From positions 1,006,373-1,063,284 of the forward strand of contig CP070763.1 of NCBI GenBank assembly GCA_020349025.1: a stretch of DNA of 56,912 bases, written 5' to 3'. Below the pieces are notes generated by a model that saw only the letters and a program-made list of their open reading frames with translations, ran no database searches and was not told the origin of the DNA. Positions 25,054-33,444 of the stretch are shown piece after piece. The stretch's first letter is position 1, and every line of letters starts with the position of its first letter. This stretch comes from Candidatus Latescibacterota bacterium. Its GTDB lineage: Bacteria; Krumholzibacteriota; Krumholzibacteriia; G020349025. Made by a program: the position numbers and the translations under genes.

Positions 25054-26454
25054 ATGGACCGGACACGTCTGCGCTATGTCCCGAAGGTGGACCGGGTTCT
25101 GGATGACGCGGCAGTCGCCGAGGCTCTCCAACGCGTGCCGCGGGAGATCGTGGTGCGTCTGGTGCAGCAAGAGGTGGAGGCGCTGCGCCAGCGCTTGGCC
25201 GACAACGGCAGCGCCCCCGAGAGTCGCGAGGCAGCGCTGCACGATGTGGCGAGCCGCGTGCGCACGCGACTCGAGCTCTTGACGCGCCCCTCCCTGCGGC
25301 GGGTGATCAACGCCACCGGGGTCGTCCTACACACGAACATGGGACGCGCACCGCTCGGTTTCGCGGTGGCCAGCGCCATCGCCGAGGCGGCACAGGGGTA
25401 CGTCAATCTCGAGTACGACCTCGACGCCGGGCGCCGCAGCAGCCGCATGGTCCACGTCGAGACGCTGCTTCGCGAGCTGACCGGAGCCGATGCAGCGATC
25501 GCCGTGAACAACAACGCGGCTGCGGTCCTCCTGTGCATCGACAGCTTGGGTGCGGCCGGTGTGGTGATATCTCGCGGCGAGCAGGTGGAGATTGGCGACA
25601 GCTTCCGGCTCCCCGACATCCTGGCGCGTTCCGGCGTTCCGATCCACGAGGTCGGAACGACGAACCGCACCCGTGCCGAAGACTACGAAGCCGCAGCGCG
25701 GCCTGGGTGCGTTCTGCTCAAGGTGCATCGGAGCAACTTCTCGCTGCACGGCTACACGCAGGAGACCCGGGTGGCGGAGCTGGCCGAGGTGGCGCGGCGC
25801 TGCGACGCGACCGTCGTCTACGATCTCGGCAGCGGCGCGCTGGAGGCTTTCGAGGCGCACGGCCTCCCGGGTGAGCCGCACGTCCAGGCGGCGCTGAAAG
25901 AGGGGGCACACGTGGTGACGATGAGTGGCGACAAGCTCCTTGGCGGACCGCAGGCGGGGATCATCGCCGGCGCCGCCGACTGCGTCGCCGCGATGCGCCG
26001 CAACCCGTTGTCGCGCGCTCTTCGGATGGACAAGTTAACGCTTGCGGGTCTGGAGGCGACTCTGCTTTCATACGTGGGCAACGGCGCGCAAGACGTGCCG
26101 GCACGACGACTCATCCTGGCTCAGCCACACGAGATCCGCGCGCGCGCCGAGCGACTTCGCAAGGAGTTGCAGGGCCAGGTCGCGGCCGACGTGGAGTTGA
26201 CCGAGGGGGAAGCGTCGGTCGGCGGAGGGTCGTTTGCGGATGCCCGCCTGCCCTCGTTCGAGGTGAGCGTTCGCCCCCGCGACATTCGAGCCACGGAGCT
26301 CCTCGCGCGCCTACGCAGGGGCACCCCGGCCGTCGTGGCACGCATCCGCGACGACATCGTCGCACTCGATGCACGCTGCGTCGCGGATGACGAGGTGGAG
26401 ACGCTGGCGCGGGCAGTCGATGCGGCCCTGTCAGCGGGTGGAGGGGAAGCATGA
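25054..26454 (+). CDS. selA: L-seryl-tRNA(Sec) selenium transferase
   Basis: The 466-residue PLP enzyme converts Ser-tRNA(Sec) to Sec-tRNA(Sec) using selenophosphate. The N-terminal helical domain (VPKVDRVLDD) leads into the aminotransferase-like core: RRVINATGVVLHTNMGRAPL, NNNAAAVLL, KVHRSNFSLHGYT and the PLP lysine in MSGDKLLGGPQAG (Lys294; E. coli Lys295). Length is normal. GGGGG precedes the ATG with short spacing. Its stop overlaps the start of a SPOR-domain gene (ATGA). The usual partner selB is not in this window, nor is a tRNA-Sec. Confidence 0.93.
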   Translation: MDRTRLRYVPKVDRVLDDAAVAEALQRVPREIVVRLVQQEVEALRQRLADNGSAPESREAALHDVASRVRTRLELLTRPSLRRVINATGVVLHTNMGRAPLGFAVASAIAEAAQGYVNLEYDLDAGRRSSRMVHVETLLRELTGADAAIAVNNNAAAVLLCIDSLGAAGVVISRGEQVEIGDSFRLPDILARSGVPIHEVGTTNRTRAEDYEAAARPGCVLLKVHRSNFSLHGYTQETRVAELAEVARRCDATVVYDLGSGALEAFEAHGLPGEPHVQAALKEGAHVVTMSGDKLLGGPQAGIIAGAADCVAAMRRNPLSRALRMDKLTLAGLEATLLSYVGNGAQDVPARRLILAQPHEIRARAERLRKELQGQVAADVELTEGEASVGGGSFADARLPSFEVSVRPRDIRATELLARLRRGTPAVVARIRDDIVALDARCVADDEVETLARAVDAALSAGGGEA

Positions 26455-28376
26455 CCGGGGCCGCAGGAGGCGGGAGCCGGGCGACCGCCCGGTGGACGCG
26501 CCAGAGCCTGGCGCAGCGCGGGGTGGCGCCGGAACGCTCGCACCTGACGACCGCAGACGTTCCCGGCAGACTCCACGAACACCATCTGCAGCCATGGAGT
26601 TACGCGCCCGACTTCACGCCCGTCGTGCAGCAGCTGCTGCAACAACATCGCACCGGCCAGAGTCTGACGCTTGCGGTTTGCGGACCCGAGGCTGACGCCG
26701 CACAGCGCGCCTTCACGGCGATCCAGCTTGCGGTCGGCTTTGCGCAGCACGAACGCGAGGTTCTCGTCGTCGACGCAGACCCTCGGCATCCCGGGCTGTG
26801 TGGTCTGATCGCCGATCCGCACCTGGAGGGTCTGATCGATCTGGTGCGATTCGGCCGCTCCTGCCGCTCGTTGTTGTGGAAACCACTCGAGCGCGGGCCG
26901 GGCCTGATTGCTCTCGGGTCGATTCCGGTTGCGGGCGCGCTGCCCTTCGACGAGGAGACGTGCCGGAGCGCCTTGCACCGCGTGGCGCTCCACTGCCAGA
27001 TCGCCCTGTACGTCACACCCTTCCGCGCTGAGGGAGAGATCGCGCCGCTCGTGCGCGCCTGCGGCGGCATCGTCTACGCGCACGCTCTCGACGACTCGCT
27101 TGCCGAAGCGGAGAGCGCAGGCGAGCTCCAGGCGTTGCAGGAGCAGAGTGAGCGGGTGGCGGCGGTCTTCCTCTTCACGCCGGTGGCGGCGGTGGCGTCC
27201 TTCGAGCCGCAGGCCCCGCGCGACGATTTCGCGCCGCTCCCCGACGCAGCCGGCGTCGAGAGCACGCCGCCGGTGACCGCCGAGACACCCGCTCCCGCGC
27301 TCGACGCCTTCGCGGAGGAGCCCGGGGCAGCGCCGCCGCTCGAGCCGGTGGCTCGCGCCGAAGAGAAGCCGGCGCCGTTGCCAACGGCCACGCCACCTGA
27401 GGAGCCGCAGGAGCGGCCCAAACTGCAGGCGCCGCGCGAGGCGCCCATCGCGGCGCCGCCAGCCGCAGCCCCGGAGCTTGCGAAGCGCCAGCCTGCGGCT
27501 GCTGAGCCGGTTGAGACGGCAGCAGAGTCACTCGAAGAGCCGCTGCACGTCGCACCCGAGCTGCCGCAACGCGAGGCGCTCCGCAGCGACAGCGCGGAGC
27601 GCGAGGAGGAGGCGGCGCGCGTCGTCACGCGCCCGCCGGAGGAGGCGCGCGAGGTGCGCGAGCTCCTCCAGATGCGTGACCCGGAGTTCGCCTACGACGA
27701 CGGCGGGCGCTACTCGCGCACGCCACTCTACCTCCTCATCACACTCGTGGTGCTCATCGGTGGTTTCCTCGGCTGGGTTCTGTGGACCCAACGCGGGATC
27801 GAGAGCCAGGTGGAGGGGCAGCTCACGGAAACGCCGCGCATCGCCCCCGGATCGCGGATGCCGGCGGGCGCAACCGACCCAGGACCGAGCGTGACGCCCG
27901 ACGACGTGGCAGCGTCACAGCAGACGCGGACGCAACCGGACGACGCTGCGGCGCAGGCTGCCGCCGGGGCGCAGGAGGTCGAGCCGCCGCCAGCGGGGAC
28001 CGAGACGCCGGAGACGGGGACGCCGACTCGGACGCCGCAGCCGACGCCGAAACCGCCTGCAACTTCGCAGCGCACGCCACCGACAGCGACGACCTCCCCG
28101 TCGCAGACGCAACCGCCGCCCGCCAGCGGTGTCGCCTACTCGGTGCACGTGGCGTCGTATCGCAAAGTCGAGCAGGCAAACCAGGACGTGGCCAACCTCC
28201 GCGAGCGCGGCTTCGAAGGTCGCGCGGTGCGGACGGATCTGGGAAGCAAGGGGATCTGGTATCGGGTGTTTGTGGGGAGCTTTCCTTCCAGAGCGGAGGC
28301 CGCGGAGGCGCGCGCAGAGATCTTGAAGCTTCCCGAATACAAGTACGCGCAGGTCAGACGGGTGGAACGGCAGTAG
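26451..28376 (+). CDS. SPOR-domain membrane protein with a P-loop-less CpsD/ParA-like N-terminal domain
   Basis: The 641-residue protein has four parts. Residues about 70-240 resemble CpsD/ParA-type ATPases (VLVVDADPRHPGL aligns with the Walker A' region of BY-kinases, GLIDLVRFG with the GLSDLL segment), but the Walker A Gly-Lys-Ser/Thr loop is absent (CGPEADAAQRAFTA). A long Pro/Ala/Glu-rich region follows (about 250-420). One membrane helix is at about 427-446 (YLLITLVVLIGGFLGWVLW). A Pro/Thr-rich periplasmic linker ends in a C-terminal SPOR domain (about 561-641, YSVHVASYRKVEQANQD), which binds glycan strands stripped of peptides. Likely a septal protein. It overlaps selA by four bases. 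Confidence 0.8.
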   Translation: MTGAAGGGSRATARWTRQSLAQRGVAPERSHLTTADVPGRLHEHHLQPWSYAPDFTPVVQQLLQQHRTGQSLTLAVCGPEADAAQRAFTAIQLAVGFAQHEREVLVVDADPRHPGLCGLIADPHLEGLIDLVRFGRSCRSLLWKPLERGPGLIALGSIPVAGALPFDEETCRSALHRVALHCQIALYVTPFRAEGEIAPLVRACGGIVYAHALDDSLAEAESAGELQALQEQSERVAAVFLFTPVAAVASFEPQAPRDDFAPLPDAAGVESTPPVTAETPAPALDAFAEEPGAAPPLEPVARAEEKPAPLPTATPPEEPQERPKLQAPREAPIAAPPAAAPELAKRQPAAAEPVETAAESLEEPLHVAPELPQREALRSDSAEREEEAARVVTRPPEEAREVRELLQMRDPEFAYDDGGRYSRTPLYLLITLVVLIGGFLGWVLWTQRGIESQVEGQLTETPRIAPGSRMPAGATDPGPSVTPDDVAASQQTRTQPDDAAAQAAAGAQEVEPPPAGTETPETGTPTRTPQPTPKPPATSQRTPPTATTSPSQTQPPPASGVAYSVHVASYRKVEQANQDVANLRERGFEGRAVRTDLGSKGIWYRVFVGSFPSRAEAAEARAEILKLPEYKYAQVRRVERQ

Positions 28377-28443
28377 CCCGGCCCGTGTGGTGTGTGGTGT
28401 TGGGGTGAGCCGCGGGTCACGCGGCTACGGCAGGAGTGAAACG

Positions 28444-31400
28444 TTGCTGATCAAAAGACTCGAGCTCTGCGGCTTCAAGTCGTTCATGAACCCGGTGCGG
28501 TTGGAGTTTGCTGGGGGGATCACGGCCATTCTCGGGCCGAACGGTTGTGGCAAGTCGAACGTGGTGGATGCGCTCCGCTGGGTGATGGGGGAGCAGAGCG
28601 CCAAGCAGCTGCGCGGTGACAAGATGATGAACGTCGTGTTCGGCGGCACCCGGATGCGCAAACCGCTCAGCATGGCGGAAGTTTCAGTGACGTTCACCAA
28701 CATCGAGGGGCGCATGCCGCTGCCCTACGAGGAGGTCAAGATCACGCGCCGGCTGAGCCGCGACGGCACGAGCGACTACCTCCTGAATGGGGCCCCCGTC
28801 CGCCTGAAGGACGTGCGCGACCTCGTCACCGACACTGGTGCCGGCAGCCACGCCTACTCGATCATCGAGCGCGAGCAGGTCGATTCGGTCATTCAGGGGC
28901 ACGACGACTCTCGCCGCTTTCTGCTGGAAGAGGCGAGCGGCATCATGAAGTACCGCATGCGTCGCCGCGAGGCGGTGCGCAAGCTCGACATGACTTCGAG
29001 CGACCTTCTCCGACTCGAAGACATCATCGAAGAGGTGTCGCGGGACGTGCGCGCGCTCAAACGCCAGATGGGGCGGGCGCGGCGCTACCAGGATCTGAAC
29101 GAGAAGCTGCGACACGCCGAGACCTGGCTGGCGCAGCGGCGCCTGCACGGCTATCGGGAGGAGAGCCAGCGTCTGCAAGCGGAGTTCGAGGATCTGCGCA
29201 CGGCGACGGTGGGCGACGATACCGAGTCGCGCGCCATTGCAGCGCGCATCGAGGAGCTGCGCGCGGAGATGACCGGGGTCGAGCGCGCGTTTCGCGACAA
29301 GGCGCAAGCTTGCGACCAGATTGCGCCGCAGCTGCGCACGCAGGAGGAATCGCTCCTGGTGCTGCGCGAACGCGCCGAGTCGACGCGCGAGTCGCGTGCC
29401 TCGGCCCAGGGTGAGGTCGAAGTGACGGAGCAGCGCTTGCTGCAGGTGCGTCGCGACCGTGAGGCCCTGGAGCGACGTCGCAGCGAGCTGGAAGCGAGCC
29501 TCGAGGAGCGGCGGGCGGCGTTCCGCGAATGCAAGACGAAACTCGAGTCTTGCGAAGAGCGCTACGAGAAAGCGCGCACCGAGCTCCTGCAGGTGAAGCA
29601 GCGCACCTTCGACTTCGCCCAGAGCTCCGCGGCGCGGCGCGGTGAGATCGACGTCCTGCGCTCGAAGATGGAAGCCCACGCGGACAGGGCGCGCGAGCTT
29701 ACCGAGGCCGCGCGCGACGCTTCGGAACGTGCGGCGCGCCTGGCGGAGGAGCTGGCGACGGTGACGAAAGAGATCGAGCGCGTCGAGAGCAAGCGAGAAG
29801 AGCGGCGCCGGCAGCTGGGCACGTCCGAGCAGCGCGACGAAGAGCTGGTCGCCGTCCTCGAGGCGCAGCGCGAGGAGAGGGCCGAGCTGCGCACGCAGCT
29901 CGACGCAGCGCGATCGAAGCTGGAGGTCCTGGGCGCGCTGGTCCAAGCGTACGAAGGCTACGGGCAGGGGCCGCGCCGTCTCCTCGAGCGCCACGGCGGC
30001 AACCCTGGCCTTCTCGGAAGTCTCGCGGACAGCGTGCATGCACCGGTGGAGCTGGATGCGGCGTTCGACGCGCTCCTGCACGACGTCATCGATGCGCTGC
30101 TCGTGCGCGACGTCGACAGTGCACTGCAGCTGGTCGACGAGCTGCGCGGAAACGATCTCGGTCGTGCCACGCTCGTCGTTCCGACCCAAGCGCAGGCGGA
30201 GCCGCACGCGAGCATGCGTGACGCCTTGCGGCAGCCGGGCGTAATCGGCCGAGCGCTCGATCTCTTGACGCTCGTCGGACCCTCGGCGGCGACGCTTCGC
30301 GGCCTCCTCGCACACGCCGTGGTCGTGGAGGATACGCAAGCGGCGCGGCGGTTGCTGGCGGCGTGCCCCGATCCGCAGCTGCGCGTGGCGACACGCGACG
30401 GTGTGCTCTTCACCGGGCACGGTGTCCTGCGCGGAGGCAGCCGTAGCGAGGGCGAGGTGGGTCTGCTCGGGCGCGAGAAGCGACTGCGCCAGCTCGAGGA
30501 GACGGTGGCGCGCCTCGAGACGGAGATCACCGAGGCGAGCACGCGCTGCGGCGCCACCGAGACCGAGTTGCGCAACTGCCGCAGCGAGCGACGCGATCTG
30601 GCGCGTGCTCTCGAGGAGGACGAATCGGAGCTGCTGCAGTTGTCGGTCACGCGCGCCTCGCTGACCACGGCGTTCGACGAATGCAACGAGCGGTGCGGGC
30701 AGGCGCAGCGCTCGCTCGGCGAGGTGGAGGCTGCCAGCGAACGGCTGGAACGGCAGCTGCCGGAGCTGACCCAGGACGCGGAGCGCTTGAGCAGCGAGAA
30801 CGAAGTGCAGCAGCGCGTGGTGTCGGAGCTGGAGGAGAGCTTCGAAGCGATCGAGCGCGAACGCGAGCAGCAACGCCACGACACTTCCGAGATGCGCGTG
30901 GCCTTCGTGGAGGTGCGTGGAGAGTCGGAATCGTGCGCGCGTCAGAACGAGCGCCTGGTTGAGCTCGAGCGCGAGCTGAGCGAGCTGCAGGCGCGACGCA
31001 CGCAGGAGATCGAGCGCGCGGCGCGCGATCTGGAGCGCTGGGGGGGCGAGATCGACCGGGGCCGCGCCCGCGCGGTGGAGCTCGCGAGCGCGCTGGAGGC
31101 GGCGCGCGCCGAGCGCGACGAGATCGGCGTGCAGCTCGATGCCCTGCGCGGCAGGGTGGATCAGGAGCAGTCGCGCCTGCACGCGCTCGAGAAGGAGAGG
31201 CGCGACCACCAGAACCACGTGCACCAGGTGGAAATGAACCTCTCCGAGTGCCGCATGCACAGTGAGAATCTCCTCGAGCGTATCCAGGAGCAGTACGGTA
31301 TGGGCGAGTCGGAGCTGCTGGCGCTGCAATTCGACTGGAGCGACGACGATCCCGTTCCGGATGAGGAGATCGTGCGTGAGCTGCGCGAAGTGCTGGCGCG

Positions 31401-32232
31401 CTTGGGACCGGTCAACCTGCTCGCGCTCGAGGAGCACGCGGAGAAGAGTCAGCGTCTGGCTTTCCTCGAGCGCCAGCGTGACGACCTGGCGCAGGCGAGC
31501 GAGTCGCTGCGCCGGACGATCGACAAGATCAACCGCACCGCATGCTTCCTCTTCATGGAGACGTTCGATCAGGTGCGCGAGCACTTCCGCGATACGATCC
31601 GCACCGTCTTCGACGGCGGGGACGGAGACCTGGTGCTCACCAACCCGTCCGATCCACTCGACACCGACGTGGAGCTGCGCGTGCGCCCGCGCGGCAAGAG
31701 GATCGAAACGTTGACGCAGCTCTCCAGCGGGGAGCGTGCGCTGACCGCCATCGCGTTGCTCTTCTCGATCTACCTGGTGAAGCCGAGTCCGTTCTGCGTC
31801 TTCGACGAGGTCGACGCCCCCCTGGACGACGCCAACGTCTTGCGCTTCGTCAGCCTGCTCGAGCGCTTCAAGGACCACACACAGTTCATCGTCATCACGC
31901 ACAACAAGCTGACGATGGAAGCGGCCGACTACCTCTACGGCGTGACCATGGAGGAGGAGGGGGTGTCGAAGCTGGTGTCGGTGGCACTGGACGGCAAGCT
32001 CAAGGGGCAGCCGCGCAAGCTACGCCAGAAGACGGAGCGGGCGCAGCGCGTGGCCGCGGTCCTGGAGCCCTCGGCGAAGTTGCTCGATCTCGACGCCGAA
32101 GTTGGAAGCGGCGGAGACGTCCTCGACGGCGGCGGCAACGAGCAGGCGGCCGCCACGCTCGAGCCGGCCTCAGGCGGAAACGGGCGTGGAGAAGGAACGG
32201 AGACGCAGAGCGCGGAGGAGCCGTTTGTTTAG
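28444..32232 (+). CDS. smc: Chromosome segregation protein SMC
   Basis: The 1262-residue protein is the SMC ATPase of bacterial condensin. Walker A GPNGCGKSN is at residues 31-39. Two long coiled coils (about 170-500 and 660-1000) flank a hinge (VQAYEGYGQGPRRLL to about residue 650). The ABC signature SSGERALTAIALL is near 1095 and Walker B FCVFDEVDAPLDD near 1118-1130. About 80 low-complexity residues extend the C-terminus beyond the ATPase head. The TTG at 28444 is seven bases after GGCAGGAG; an upstream GTG is out of frame. Its end overlaps ftsY by eight bases. ScpA/ScpB are not in view. Confidence 0.95.
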   Translation: MLIKRLELCGFKSFMNPVRLEFAGGITAILGPNGCGKSNVVDALRWVMGEQSAKQLRGDKMMNVVFGGTRMRKPLSMAEVSVTFTNIEGRMPLPYEEVKITRRLSRDGTSDYLLNGAPVRLKDVRDLVTDTGAGSHAYSIIEREQVDSVIQGHDDSRRFLLEEASGIMKYRMRRREAVRKLDMTSSDLLRLEDIIEEVSRDVRALKRQMGRARRYQDLNEKLRHAETWLAQRRLHGYREESQRLQAEFEDLRTATVGDDTESRAIAARIEELRAEMTGVERAFRDKAQACDQIAPQLRTQEESLLVLRERAESTRESRASAQGEVEVTEQRLLQVRRDREALERRRSELEASLEERRAAFRECKTKLESCEERYEKARTELLQVKQRTFDFAQSSAARRGEIDVLRSKMEAHADRARELTEAARDASERAARLAEELATVTKEIERVESKREERRRQLGTSEQRDEELVAVLEAQREERAELRTQLDAARSKLEVLGALVQAYEGYGQGPRRLLERHGGNPGLLGSLADSVHAPVELDAAFDALLHDVIDALLVRDVDSALQLVDELRGNDLGRATLVVPTQAQAEPHASMRDALRQPGVIGRALDLLTLVGPSAATLRGLLAHAVVVEDTQAARRLLAACPDPQLRVATRDGVLFTGHGVLRGGSRSEGEVGLLGREKRLRQLEETVARLETEITEASTRCGATETELRNCRSERRDLARALEEDESELLQLSVTRASLTTAFDECNERCGQAQRSLGEVEAASERLERQLPELTQDAERLSSENEVQQRVVSELEESFEAIEREREQQRHDTSEMRVAFVEVRGESESCARQNERLVELERELSELQARRTQEIERAARDLERWGGEIDRGRARAVELASALEAARAERDEIGVQLDALRGRVDQEQSRLHALEKERRDHQNHVHQVEMNLSECRMHSENLLERIQEQYGMGESELLALQFDWSDDDPVPDEEIVRELREVLARLGPVNLLALEEHAEKSQRLAFLERQRDDLAQASESLRRTIDKINRTACFLFMETFDQVREHFRDTIRTVFDGGDGDLVLTNPSDPLDTDVELRVRPRGKRIETLTQLSSGERALTAIALLFSIYLVKPSPFCVFDEVDAPLDDANVLRFVSLLERFKDHTQFIVITHNKLTMEAADYLYGVTMEEEGVSKLVSVALDGKLKGQPRKLRQKTERAQRVAAVLEPSAKLLDLDAEVGSGGDVLDGGGNEQAAATLEPASGGNGRGEGTETQSAEEPFV

Positions 32233-33160
32233 AAAACCCTTGGCAGGATTGCGCCGTGGCCTCTCCAAGACGCGCGACAACGTCTTCGGACGCGTGCGCG
32301 AGGTGGTGACGCGCCGGGCGCGGCTCGACGCCAGCACACTCGACGAAATCGAGGAGATCCTCATCGCTTCCGACATGGGGGTGGAGTCCGCGGCGCGTGT
32401 GACCGACGGCGTGCGCAAGCGTCTGCGCGGGGAGCGTTTCTCGCAGGAGGATCTCGCCGTCGTGGAGGAAGCGATTCGTGACGAGGTGCTGGCGATTCTC
32501 GTCGCGGAGCCAACGAGCGCGGCGGAGCGACTGCGCGGCAGCCCGCACGTGATCATGGTCGTCGGCGTCAACGGCACCGGCAAAACGACATCGGTCGGCA
32601 AGCTCGCGTACATCTACCAGAGCCTGGGCAAGAAGGTGCTCCTGGGTGCCGCCGATACGTATCGCGCTGCCGCCATTGAGCAGCTCGCCATCTGGGCCGA
32701 GCGGCTCGGTGCGGAGTTCGTGCGCCAGAAGCATGGTGCCGATCCGGCCGCGGTGGCGTTCGACGCAGTGCAGGCCGCCAAGTCGCGCGCCTGCGATGTC
32801 GTGCTCATCGACACGGCGGGTCGGCTGCACACCAAATCGAACCTGATGGAGGAGCTGCGCAAGATCCGCCGCGCCATCCAGAAGGTGGAGCCGGAGGCTC
32901 CGCACGAGACCATCCTGGTGCTCGACGCCAACACGGGACAGAACGGTCTGGTGCAAGCACGCGAGTTCTTCTCGACGGTGCAGGTGAGCGGTCTGTTTCT
33001 CGCGAAGCTGGATGGGACCGCCAAGGGGGGCGTCGTCATCGCCATTCGTCGCGCTCTCGAAATTCCAGTGCAGTTCGTCGGTGTCGGCGAACGCCTGGAG
33101 GACATCGAGGAGTTCGATGCGGGCAGCTTCGCAGAGGCGCTCGTGACCCGTCCCGAATGA
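32225..33160 (+). CDS. ftsY: Signal recognition particle receptor FtsY
   Basis: The 311-residue GTPase is the SRP receptor at the inner membrane. The start FRKPLAGLRRGLSKTRDN matches the amphipathic membrane helix of short FtsY forms. The N domain is followed by the G domain with GVNGTGKTTSVGKLA (about 115-129), ADTYRAAAIEQL, DTAGRLHTKSNLM and AKLDGTAKGG. The acidic A domain of E. coli FtsY is absent, as in many bacteria. The TTG start lies four bases after GGAGGAG and overlaps the smc stop region, suggesting coupling. The smc-ftsY order is common in bacteria. Confidence 0.95.
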   Translation: MFRKPLAGLRRGLSKTRDNVFGRVREVVTRRARLDASTLDEIEEILIASDMGVESAARVTDGVRKRLRGERFSQEDLAVVEEAIRDEVLAILVAEPTSAAERLRGSPHVIMVVGVNGTGKTTSVGKLAYIYQSLGKKVLLGAADTYRAAAIEQLAIWAERLGAEFVRQKHGADPAAVAFDAVQAAKSRACDVVLIDTAGRLHTKSNLMEELRKIRRAIQKVEPEAPHETILVLDANTGQNGLVQAREFFSTVQVSGLFLAKLDGTAKGGVVIAIRRALEIPVQFVGVGERLEDIEEFDAGSFAEALVTRPE

Positions 33161-33367
33161 TTCGCTCCAGGTTGTCTCGATGTCGACGTGAACGATTGTC
33201 GCCGCACCCATTTTTCTTCCCTGCAAGGTCGATCGATTCCGGTTGTTTCTCGCGCGGCGCGCAGACGTCGCGCTTGCGACGCAGCGCCATCGTGTTCGTT
33301 CCATCTTGCGAGGCGTCCTCGCGCCTCGACGAGCCTGATTCGGCTCGCGCTGTTCGCGCGCTTCCGA

Positions 33368-33373
33368 TACAAT
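33368..33373 (+). promoter_or_regulatory. Possible -10 box before the GH16-like gene
   Basis: TACAAT (five of six to consensus) lies 72 bases before the ATG at 33445, in a 284-base gap after ftsY. No good -35 box is seen at 16-18 bases. No terminator after ftsY is evident in this gap either. Confidence 0.33.
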
Positions 33374-33444
33374 GAAGACGGAGGCGATTGCCGCGGTGCG
33401 CCTCCACCCTCACCTGGATCTTGACGCCAACTCTGGAGAGCGAC

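Noticed and set aside
28684..31902. A 1072-codon open frame on the minus strand opposite smc
   Set aside because: It is the mirror of smc coiled-coil codons in a high-GC genome. Composition is rich in Arg, His and Leu and has no recognisable domain, while the plus strand is clearly smc.
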